Below are positions 11,766-23,224 of a stretch of DNA of 64,000 nt, in pieces (the stretch's first letter is position 1; the number at the start of each line of letters is the position of its first letter). The notes beneath the pieces were generated by a model that was not told the DNA's origin, did not search any database, and saw only the letters and a program-made list of their open reading frames with translations. Where the stretch lies: positions 1,081,539 to 1,145,538 of the forward strand of contig NW_019091440.1 of assembly GCF_001949145.1 (NCBI RefSeq), given 5' to 3'. The position numbers and the translations under genes were made by a program. This DNA is from Acanthaster planci. Lineage: Eukaryota > Echinodermata > Asteroidea > Valvatida > Acanthasteridae.

Positions 11766-11778
11766 ACAAGTTAAAGCT

Positions 11779-11890
11779 GCGTTGCGTATTCCATGCATCT
11801 CACTTTCACGGACACAATATCGAACCATTATCATAACACCTGTACGTTGCGTTCGGCCGTCAAAATCGCTCCCGGACGGATACGCAACGC
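11779..11890. repeat. Small inverted-repeat element, CpG-rich
   Basis: GCGTTGCGTAT at 11779-11789 is repeated as its exact reverse complement ATACGCAACGC at 11880-11890. A further internal arm, GTTGCGTTCGGCCGTC at about 11846, can also pair with the right end (GACGGATACGCAAC). The segment is CpG-rich compared with its flanks. It may be a small MITE or a hairpin; no gene is visible. Confidence 0.5.
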
Positions 11891-12887
11891 TTGGCGCAAG
11901 TGTGATGACGCGCATATGGAGACGCCTCTAGACAGTGAAAAATATTCACGTGTAATATTCAGGGAAACTTTTCGTGAATGTGAATGTTTATAGATGTGTG
12001 AAGCATCTTTTGAGCAATGGAGCATTTAATTTTAATTGAGAAGCTCGGGAGCTTGCAATCTGAGAAGGAGAGCACATTGGTCGCTGTAAGTCATTTAATT
12101 GATTACTATGAATCCTAGCCAAGGAAAACTGCCAATAGGGGTCAGTAATTGTATGTGACATTAATTTTGGAGTCGGGCAATAGTTGACCTTGTTGAGATT
12201 GGCCTGGGTGCTTATTTTTTTGTGAATGGATGATGAGTTGGCCTGAGGCCAGAATTTATCTTGAGAAAGACCCGATGCCATGGTGTTTTCTTTTGCTAAA
12301 AGGATAAATAAAGTATTTTTTAAAGAAAGCCTGAATTTGTTTCTAAAGACAACAGAGGCTTAAAGGATGCTCAGCCTTTTATTAGTTGATTGTACAAGTT
12401 TATAACGATACTTGTTTCCATCAGTGGCCTGTTTGTAACTTCATCTTCTCTCCCTTTTCTGCCTTGGCGTACTGAAGAGTTGCAGAGCTTCTTTTAACTT
12501 TTGTCACACTGGTCTGAACAAAAGGGTCTTCAAAATAAAGAATAAAAATAGGAGTGCTGACTTGATGGGAGTTGCAGATTTTACAATAGGAATTGTTCTT
12601 GATTTGTTCCAAATTACTGGAGTACCAGCTGCGTTTACTTTGGTCCATTCCCTCTACGCCTGGTTCTTCTCTGGCGTAACTTCGTCATATTAATTATTTT
12701 TGACCAAGATCCACGTCCGCCATGATGCCATCACAATTTGCGGGACCGGATTGGGGGAAATCCGGAGCCGCCTGGTGGCAACACTGTCGAGGTTTCTTAA
12801 GGAAGGAGACCCCCCTCGTCTTCCACCACGGTTTCACGGCCAGAAATGTTTACTGAAAGGATTAATTATGATTAACAAAAATATGTA

Positions 12888-12893
12888 CGTTTA
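12888..12893 (-). terminator. Likely polyadenylation signal for the 2126-residue protein gene
   Basis: TTTATT on the plus strand reads AATAAA on the minus strand, about 600 bp after the stop at 13493. Another minus-strand AATAAA lies at 13312-13317, so alternative 3' ends are possible. Confidence 0.4.
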
Positions 12894-13492
12894 TTGATTC
12901 CTCACAAACATTCAGTCGTGCGACAATACTTCTAAAGCATCTACAATACACATTTCATTCATATGTTATCTCAAACATGTCAAACGATGCTAACTTATCA
13001 TGAATGCTTGCTCGGGATTGTGAAATAATGACGTACATGTGTCCAGAGGTGGCGAGTGAAAGTTGGCCCTGGACAGGTTGCCTTTTTTTTAAATTAAATT
13101 TTAAAGAACGTTACTTCCACTTAAAATAACATTATGTTTTGGTGTCACGTATTTATGTAACTTTTGTTGAGCCAAAAACTCAGCAATTTTAGCTTGGCTA
13201 CGTGGGACACATTCAATGAAAGCAACTACCAAACAATATTCAAACTGATAAATGATGTCCATTATGTGTACATCATTCATTTGGACGTCAAGCATTATCT
13301 GTGATGAGATTAATTTATTTACAAAATGATTGCATTATTTATCTAACAGGTTTGAAAAAAAACACACTATTTTTTCTGACATGAGACTCTTTTACAATAC
13401 TCAATCACTTGAAACTAAACATGTAACCATCAGTATAAACTAGTTGTTACAAATTCTTTAGTTAAACTTTTATCATCACTCTTCATGTCATC

Positions 13493-16400
13493 TTAAATAA
13501 TCTCTCCTCCTTCAAGAGAAACTGTCGATGTATCTGTTTCCAGGAGGACTGTGCAGCAGTTACCACCAGCACAGTCCTCGTTGCTATGGGGAAGCCTCGC
13601 AGCTGGCATCATCTCATCTGTTGCTGGGCAACAGTCCCTATGCGTTGCAGACGCTGTTGTTGCTTCAAACATAATGTTTTGCTCAGCATCGCTAGGGATC
13701 CGTTTGTCTACAAATCCACACCTAGATGATTCCACAACAGTTGAAATCGAAATGTTGAAATCAGGAGACTCACAGAAATCTGACTTTTCGACAACTGTAC
13801 TGCCAACACCCAACTCTCCTGCTTCTTTGTCATTTTGAATATTGGCACTTCCATAATTTAAGTTGTCCAGCCGATGACAAGAGATGACAGGTGGCACTTC
13901 ATTTTCGTCATCGCCGTCACAGCTAACGTCATTGTCGTTAAGATGTGATGTTTCTGACAGAAAGGTAGAGTCATCATACGAGTCCTCAACTATGCTAGGC
14001 ATAAAGAGAGCAAAGGCTTGAACACCTGTAAGATCAGAATCGATACTTCCATCTTCAGCTAACAAACGAAGTGTCTCCTCTGTCAATGATTCTGGCACAA
14101 TATAACCTGCAGCTTTTGCACTTTCAAGTGTATCAAATGTCTCTCCCAATAGCCCCCTCCGGCTAACGCAGTCCCCAGTCAAGTCTTGAACCGGACTCAG
14201 CACTGGAGGCATTCCATAGGAATCAGAGTCACATTTTTGTTGAGAAGCTTCATCAGAGGAAAACGTTTCACTAGGTTCTGTGTTTCCAATGTCGTTCTTC
14301 ATCCATTTGGCTTCAATGTCGACGTCTTGACGTTCAATTCCATTTCCAAACATGAGACTTTTATCACCCTTATCAACGGTAGTATCAGTTATCCACGTAC
14401 TAGTTATATCATTCTCAAGAAGACCGGAAGTGGACACACTAAACTCAGCAGCAACCGGTGGAGTCTCCACCAATATGCTCTCTTCTGTCTTGACTTGCGA
14501 CTCTCTTTTAATTGCCTCGCATTCTGTTAGTGATCCAGTTTGTGAACTTTGAACAATGTCCTCCCACTTGGACATGAGAAGCTTCTGGAAATTCTTCTTA
14601 TCCTTCGAAGGTCCGGATCTTGGAGTCCCAAGCTCGTTTGTCATCACTTTAAATCCTTCATCCTTGGCTAGGTTCTCTGGGCTTATTTCAGCCTCCTTCC
14701 ATTTGAGGTAGGTGCAGCGATAACAGTCTTCCCAAGTCTGGGCTGAAATAGAAGCGAGGGTCCTCCTTCCTCGCCTGATGGAAGATGATGGAGAGCTATC
14801 TATTTGGCAACTGCTGCTGGATGCCGAATTTCTCGTTGTCGACCTCGTCTTTCTTCTAGCATCAAGGTCGATTGATGTCAGGCTTGTATCAGTCAAGCTC
14901 TGAGGCGAAATTTTAGATTTTCTCACGAGCTTACGTCTCTTCACCTGCTTTTTGCCTGCTTTTTGTTTTCCTTTCTTTTTCATGGCTGGTTTACCGTCAG
15001 AATCTTTATTTACATTTTTTCTTTCTCTATTTGGAGTTTGCCATTTCTTCCCACTTTTTGCCTTCGGTTGTAAACTCATAGCTTTGATATTTGATTTTTT
15101 CTCTCTTTCAGCATCATTCGTGTCATCTTTGCTTCTGTCAAGCTGCTTTGCTGATTCAGTGAGAGACTCGACCAGGACTACTGATGAACTCCTTCGTCTG
15201 TGCCAAGGCATTCCTCCAGGGGGCGCTTCACGAGCAGGCTTTCTTTTCTTCTTCAGTCCCAACATTCTTAAGACCTTCTGCCACAGAGGGGCATGGTTTG
15301 ACGGGTGCCCCCCAGATTGCTTACGTCTCAGATTTCTTCTTGCCAATCGACATGGGACCTCCATATTTTCAGGGCATGCAGAACTCTCACTGTCGCCAAA
15401 ACTTACTCTCTTTAAATATTTGGACGAAACTGTATCAGAGTCACTACTTTGACTTATAGATGATCTTAAATGACGCCTTTTATACGGACTACTTGGCTTG
15501 CTTTCAGATATTTCTTTACTGCGTTTAGCATCAGTGGAATATTTCTTCTTTGCCATTTCATTGACTGGTGTATTGTTAGATTGCTTCTCATCACCAAGAG
15601 GACTGTTCAGAGTACAATCCTCTTTGAAAGGTGGCGTGGACGAAGCAGTTGAACACAAAGAGGACTCATGGACGGAAAGATTTGTAATCTTTCTTCTGTT
15701 GCTTTCATCAGTTATGAAGTTTTCCTCCTTGGTTTGTGAACTAGAGATTGGTTTCTGTAGATGTACATCCTCAGGTGAGGACGATTCGTCATTGGTAGAA
15801 ATCTGAGGTAGGTACCGGGAATCTTTCCTTCCTCTTCGTCTGAGAGCATACCTTTGATGTGCAGTCTGTGGTGCGTATGTCTCATCATTGTGTCTCCTGT
15901 CAAGTTTCGTAGCACATTTTACACTCTCTGATTGTGACAGTCCTCTTGCATCTCCTGAACTTCGTCTAGATGTCCGAATGTTTATCTTTGATAAACCACC
16001 GGTGAAGGGGTTTCTGAACCTTCTTGTACATTTGGATGGTGCTTTTACTGGTACGGATGGTCGCCATTCATCCTTGTCATCAGACGGACTTTTGTTTTCA
16101 GCGGAATCCTCAGCGTGACTCGTGTCGTCTGAAGACAAAGTGTCAAGGCTGTTCAAAGATTGCTTCCTACTTGGGTTGTCCTCGCTATCCCCATCTTTGT
16201 CACTTAGAGCCGTGTCCGAATCATCCAAACATACTGTCTTCGATGAAGGACTCAATTCAACTCTTCTCGATGTAACTTGTGAGTCATTTTCTCTCCTCTG
16301 GTCTGATTGGGTTTTTTCGGGAACATAGATGCAATTCACAGTTACTGAACTGTCCAGGAATTTCACATATCGACCTTTTGAGAAGGACCCCGTGTCAGCG

Positions 16401-19400
16401 CCAGGTCGATACAGCAACTTTTTCCGAGGATCGGGGCTTGTGTTCTTGCTGAGTGCAGCATGCCGAAAAGGTTCTTTGTCATCTCTTAAAGCCTCATTTC
16501 GTGTATGTCCTCCAGTTCTCCTGTCGTTTTCCCGTTCTTCTTGGATCAAACCTGCTGCCATTGCATCTTCGTCTGCCACCCCTTTTAAGGATTGAGCACT
16601 CTGAACAGCAAGACGTTTTGTAAATATTTCATCGGCAACATTTGTCTTCTCACTGTTACGCTGTTGGTTTTTCTCTGTGATGCTCTTTCCAGATTTATTG
16701 ACGACGATCTTCTCTGAGCCTTTTCCATATTCAACCTCTTCTTGATTCTTTTGTTCTTGTGATGTAGTTTTGTTCGTCAGGCAAAGCAGCTGTTTTTGTG
16801 AGAGCATTTGATACGGCAGTCTTATCCCCGTAGTTTGACCAGGTTTCATATGGACAGTCGTAGCTTTGGGTGTTTGAGCTCCAGAATGCAGGTGCTTGTT
16901 GACTCTGGAAAAAATAGGACGTATTGGTACAGAAGCAACATTCGAAGCCCCACGATCCTGACTGGTAGAGGCTGCGACTTTGCCATCCGTAGGTTTTGTT
17001 AGTTTGTGCTGACGGGATGAACCGCTGGCAGATGGTTTCCTGTTATGTCCATATTGCCCCTGTAGTTGAACTAGTCCTTTAGGAGTTTGGATGAAAAGTG
17101 TACCATTTGGAATGATTGGAGCAGGATTGGATCTCGAGACTGAATCGTTTGAAGTGGAATCTCTCTCAGAGGATGTGTGGTGTGGTATCACTCTTACACA
17201 AGGAGACTGCTTTGATGTCGACGGAGGAGGAGGTGGCGGTGGGGATGGTGGTTGATTTTGTGGAAATGTTGATGGAGCAGGAATTGGTAATGACGGATTT
17301 TGAGGAAACGTGACATTAGGACTTATCTGCTGGTACACCTGTTGACCCGGAGCTGTTGTCATCATTGGCTGATGTATGATAAGCTGCTGTACAGGTGCAT
17401 GTTGGTGGAGAGATGTAACTGCAGGTGTTGAAGGCGTTGGTAGTAATGGTGGTGATGCAGAGGCCGTTGGAGCAGCGTCTTTGTGAATTATATACCTAAC
17501 AGGCTGGTTGTTTTCAGACATCACCGGCAACGGTTGTAAAATCCTCACAACTTGACTCGGCCAGTTTCGGGGGCTTACTTGGTGTCCCGTTGCCCCTGTA
17601 ACATATCTGTTAGGCACAATCTGATGACATGATGGAAGCAAGACTGGCTGGTACCGAATGGCTGACGTTGCGTGAGTTTGGTAACCTCTTGATTTCCAGG
17701 TACCTGATTGTTTCATCGGCGGCCGGGGAGCCCTGGGTGAATTATTTCTAGGCCACACAACTTGCGTATGTGTTCCTTGCGTTGGAAATAATGTTTCGAT
17801 GTGGTCTGGTTTGTTTTGGGTATTCAGTGACACATGGCTAAGACCTGTGAAATAAGGAATGTTTGAAGTTAAACGTGGGTTCGAAGCCAGACAGTGATAC
17901 CCGTGAGAACCTTGCGTGGCGCTGACTGCACTTCTTTGAAAATAAGATGGCGAGAGAAGACGGTTTGTAATCGATCCAGTGGGGAATAATTCATTGGTAG
18001 TATAAATGGTGGAGTAAGTGCTGGGGGTGTTCTCAAGATTGACAGAAGGGCGTGATTTGACGTTTGTATCACTCAATCTAGTTACTGCCAAGTCACTGAT
18101 TTCTTCTCCAGTTGAACCCTGCCTGCCTTCAAGCGCAGGTGTACAAGCATTCGTAAATTCTGTTGTCATACTTGTAGGTGAGGAACCGTTGATAGTTAAT
18201 GATGGATGCGCATCATTTACCGAACATGAAGCTGTGGTTCTTTGTGAATATTCACTGACAAAGCCTGAGAGCAGAGTGCCGGAGACGGAAGAAGTTTGCT
18301 TCGATGCCTCTGCAGAGTTGACTAGATGGACCTTAATTCGGCTGTCATTTTCTGGTTTCTTTGAAGTATCAACCAGCAAACGGCTGTCTTGTTGGATAAC
18401 GTTTCCTTCGTGTGGCTTTCTTGTTTGATTACCCACATTAGTTTTGTGTACTGATGGCATGTTATCTTGAGGCTGGGCTGGTTTTATGATGTTGACCACA
18501 GTTTTAGCGCAATCCTTGTGCTGTTGTGTTACAGGGGATTCATCAATAATGAGATTGGGTTCATCATCGTCATAGTCAGACACATGTTGTTCCGTTTGTC
18601 CTTCCACATTCTTTGTTGTACTAGTCCAAGGCTCAGTAAAATCATTAGGGTTGACAAAAGGGATTTCTGTAGTTTCTGAAGTCGTTTGGTTCTGATTTGG
18701 TTTGGTTCGGTTCTGGTTAGCTTGACATTTCTCCTCAGTTTCCTTATCGACTGATACTGCTTTGTGTCCATTAGAATCTGTTGCCATGTTTACTGCCGGA
18801 CCTTGGGTATTGTCCTTTGGAACACACCGAGCCTGTATTTCTTCAGATCTCAAGACTGGGAGAACATCTTTGGATATCTTTTCCTGTTTCCTAGAAAATG
18901 TTTCATCTCTCTGTACACCTGACTCCATTGCCATACAAACCACAACACCTTGGTTTTTACTTGCGTGCTGCATAATTTCTGTCTCTGAGAAGGGGGTCAT
19001 GTTCCTCAACGCGGGAATATTGTTCTCCGTTACTCTCACATCCGTCTGTTTCTCTTGAGGTTCTCTTGGTACCACTGACGTTTTTACGTCGCTTTCGTTT
19101 GATGTAATCTCGGATTGTCTATTTGTATTTGGATTGACGTGCGAAGAATTGGATGCACCATCATTAATACTCAGCTCAAGATCATTGTTGTAAAAATTAT
19201 CGTCGTCCCCATCTTCCCCAGTAAAAAGGTAATTCTTGCCTTTTCCTATTGTAGAATCTTTATCATTTTCAACAGCTTCTCGGATCTCAACCATTTCTTC
19301 TTTGAACGTCACTCTTTTTCCAGTTTTCAAATCCGAAGTCTCATGTGATTTCGTACCTATCTCTTCATAAGATTGTGAGCGACCCAGGGACCGTTTTTTA

Positions 19401-21046
19401 TGTTTCTTTTTATTCTTGGCTGATGACGCAGCCGTGTTGCAAGGCGCAAAGAGTACTGAGGCCAAGTCGAATTCTACCTGCTTGGAGATGATCTGTCTTG
19501 GTTGGTCTTGTTTTTCTGACCCCACAGTGGCGTTGCTTTCACTTTTTGGAAGACTTTCTGCAGGAGTATCCTTTGTCGCATCTAGAAGTCAAGAGAAATA
19601 TGGTACAGTGGTATGGTGATATGTTAATGGACGGCGACGTATTTCTTAGATTTCTGAGAGGGTATATAATATAGTGTGTGATGGGATACCCAACTTGGAA
19701 AGGGGGGGGTTACCCACGCCCACTCGGTTAGGCCAGCCTTAATTGCTTGTATTTGAAATAAGCCTTAATCATATTTCTGACAGCAAAGTACATTCTGTGA
19801 CTATCACATGTACTTCTCACTTGTACATCCGTATCGACCCCATTCCTCAAAGATCTTTTCTGTCCCTAGTACAGCAATCCATATTTGTATCTTAAGGGCA
19901 GACTTCATCGAAATGGGGAAAGTGAATATCAGCCTACAGATTAGCTCAAGCACAAAACATCGTGGACAGGACCCTTTACTTGTGTGCATTTAATCCTAAC
20001 CAACCGATATCTTGACAGCACCGCCCACTTTCCTGCTTTATAAGGTGCTAACTTTATATGGCAAGAGCATCTTTTCCTAAGATGGAAACGACGGGAAGTT
20101 TTTGATTCATTACATTAAACTTAACTGTGATGTGGGGCCTATATACTTTCCAAAAAAATTGAACTTCTTTTTAAAGACCACTTACTTGTCACTGATGACA
20201 ACTGTTGTTCTTGAAGTGTTGGTAAATCACGATCAACCTCAGGAAACACTTTAGCGTAAATACTTGCAGAGGTGGCTGTCGTGGGTTCGTTTTGCACTGG
20301 TGAGCAGTTCAGAGCAAGAGACGTGTTCGCTGGCTGCTTGTTGTCTGGTCGTCCACTCGTTGACACTGACGACACGTTGAGATGGTTCGAAAAGGTAGTA
20401 GTCTGATGAAAATAAAGGATGAACAAAGCTAGTCTTTTTGAGTTCTTGTTTTGTATAGTGACAAAACCCTCTGCTACTTGGAATAATTCCGGAAACAAGA
20501 CAAAACAAAAAGGTACAAGTCGTCTGATGTAACGTTTGAACTTAAAGAGTGCTCATTTGCAGCAGAAGCACTGAATAGAAATTACAATTTAAAACATATA
20601 AAAGAAAAGAAAGCCTACCGTATCGCAGAACAATTATCCCAAGAGCTCACAAAAAGTGGGCCCTTTGATTATTTCAGTATTTTATTTCATCCTTCCCGAA
20701 ATTACACATTTAGTAGGCTATTCGGCCTATCTTCCCCTCTACTTGTCTGATCAAAGGATATAGAGCTTTATTTGAGCACTGAGCGAAATTAAATCCAGTA
20801 AAGAAAAGTAACAATGGCCGAGAACGACAGTTAGCATGGTAAGGGAAATTACGCTTTCACATTTATATTTTACGATACTTATATTATCATTGCGTTCCTC
20901 GAGTTTTCTTTTTCACCGAAATGGAAAAAAAAATCAGTATAAAAACGAGAATGTGCATAAAAACTACTTACAAGTTTAGATGGAGATTGCCTCCTAAGAT
21001 ATTCATCCGAAACGATTTCAGCAAGTAGGGGCACTGATGACGTCAT
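13493..21046 (-). CDS. Large disordered, probably nuclear protein with PP1-docking motifs; family not recognised
   Basis: Three coding exons join in phase: 20972-21046 (ATG; MTSSVPLLAEIVSDEYLRRQ), 20186-20402 and 13493-19581. They give about 2126 residues. The last exon alone is 6.1 kb and fully open. No folded domain is evident. The protein is rich in Ser, Thr, Pro, Asn and Gln. Visible features are KRVTF at about 186-190 and KRVSF at about 1488 (both fit the RVxF motif that binds protein phosphatase 1), a poly-Pro run near 875, very basic clusters around 1630-1640 (likely nuclear localisation) and an acidic C-terminus. A Trp/Cys-containing segment (WEDCYRCTYLKW) near 1710 may be the most structured part. 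A nuclear or chromatin-linked PP1-binding scaffold is my inference. I could not assign orthology. A CpG-rich region at 21050-21345 is a plausible promoter. Confidence 0.85.
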
Positions 21047-21049
21047 TTT

Positions 21050-21345
21050 ATCGCAAAGAACCTTGCCTGTTCAGGGCCAACTCCGCCGAATTTTGTTCTT
21101 TATTATGCCTTATTGTTAATCTTTATTAATGGCTGGGCTAGTAGCAAAGCACAAGGAAATTCAATTTCGAGACCGTTAGCGCTAGCGATCACTCTTAAAA
21201 TGTCCCGCAGACAAAGGTATGTTTGTTCCCTTGTTTCCACGCGTGCTCTTTTATGAATGAAATGTGCGTCAAATACGCACTAGAAAAAATGAACGTAAGA
21301 CGCGCAACGATAGGCGGCCGCACTACGCGCACTCTCGTTACCAAA
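21050..21345 (-). promoter_or_regulatory. CpG-rich putative promoter
   Basis: This stretch directly upstream of the ATG at 21046 holds many CpG dinucleotides (GCGGCCGC, CTACGCGCACTC, GACGCGCAACG) in an otherwise AT-rich setting. TGACGTCA spans the start region, at about 21038-21045. Position and composition suggest the promoter of the large minus-strand gene. Confidence 0.5.
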
Positions 21346-23224
21346 CTGAGTGCCCCAAAGATGATGACCCAATAACAAAAGGAGATGTACTACCAAATGA
21401 GTATAGATGCGTTAACGGGACATAAACAAACAACTCTACGTTATAATTATACAAGCCTCCAAGAACAGAGACGTTGGCAGTAATATTTGACCATCTAATA
21501 TCTGCGGGTGGTTCTTCCTTCTGTACTTGCGCGTCTAGAGACTTGACAGAAAGTCAATTAAATGACACATTCAAAATCTTGGCCTTTTTATTGATTTTGA
21601 ATTTTCAGCACCATGCTCTAAGTTTTTAGATTTATTTTCGGTTTCTTCTTTGGCTGTTAAAAAGCTTGGCAAAATGCCCATGCAATTTCCAATTAAAACC
21701 CAATACTGATACGACGGGAAACTTGACATAAATGTTTAACAAATAAGTGGAAGAACTACTTTTAACAATCTACTATACATGAAAACAGATTCTGTACTTG
21801 ATAAAACATGTGTTACATTAAAACTGTAAAAAGAGAGTTCTAAAATTGAGATTAAGACTAGCCTCCACAATAAATAATACATGTACTACTAAAATTAAAA
21901 AATGAGATATAATACTCGATAAGTAAACATTCATTGAACTAATTATAGCTCTATGATAACAGTTTAGAAAAATTAAATGGGCAAGAAAATATTATGGCAA
22001 AGATGGCAATGTGTAAAAACACCTGCTTTTAAAATAGGTAAATGCATATTTAAAAATGTGGTTTTCTCTCAGTCATGTGATGTTTGAACTATGCAAAGTA
22101 TTTCCTTCAAATAATTTTCACTTAATACTGTACTTACTTCAGCATAAATAGAAACAATCTGGTTTTCACTTGCCACCACAACACTCATTCTGATAACCTG
22201 AACCCATGGGACTGAGTTAAATATTAATTTTTTTTCCATTCAATACTGTGACAAGTTTTTTAATTTACCCTGATTGCATTAGGAAATAAAAACTATGTAA
22301 GTACATGTATCACAGCTTAAATTAGAACTTGAAATAACATGGATATGTATCTTGTACACATAGCTTGAGGGCTTTGTACACTGTACATGTACAATGAGCG
22401 CTGCTTCTACCCACATGAAAACTTTCACATATACTGTACCGGCAACGAGGACATGATGAAAAAGCAATCTGTATAAAGAAAACTAAAGTCACTGGAAGTC
22501 TCTAAAAAGACTGAATTTCATGCATTTGCTACATGTGTGTACTCAGAAGATTTAGAAGTGTGCTGGTTACTTTTCATTCACTGATCAAGTACATTGCACT
22601 TAACCTGTTTTCAATTTGTTAAAAATAAATTTAGGTACATCTGAATACTAATGATGCTATGAACCATCTCCTCATATAAATCAGCCAACAAACTTCAACG
22701 TGAAGTTATCACTAATGAAGACTGAGTGCTCTATATGCGTCTTTACATGTATCTTCAGGCAAACTTGAATTCTCAGTTCTGATTGGTCGATCCATGGCAA
22801 CTAACAGTGTGATATATTTAACTGTATTACCTGGTTCATATCAACCCTGCGTAATGCACTGTTCTAACTCAATGCATTGCACTATTTTTATGCTAAAAGC
22901 AAAATGCATAACTGCAAGTGTTACTTTAAATTCAAAGGTAGCGTGTTTGCGCACATCAGCCCTGTAACATCTTTACAGTGTGACAAGTTTGCTTGAAGAT
23001 AAATTCGTTATTACACTCACGATTATGGAACACAGAATAATATAGTGCGTCTTTGTCCCGTACATGTATGACTACATTAGTCTATGTTCCACTCGCATTT
23101 GCGTGATAACTAATAATGCCAATTTAGTCATTCGACTGAGTTGACTTGCCACTCTTCATTCATAAAAATGGGACAGTTAAACCATCTAGTTTCCGACATC
23201 TTGCCTTCTTTCATGAAGGACATT
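21346..23224. other. Intergenic, AT-rich, no supported gene
   Basis: Long AT-rich stretch between two minus-strand genes. It should include the 3'UTR of the sulfotransferase below 23225. Open frames at 22279-22467 and 23141-23329 show no domain. Confidence 0.5.

Noticed and set aside
14952-15452. 166-codon plus-strand frame opposite the 2126-residue protein
   Set aside because: Antisense shadow of the Lys/Ser-rich coding exon; its Phe/Leu/Ser composition is the expected complement.
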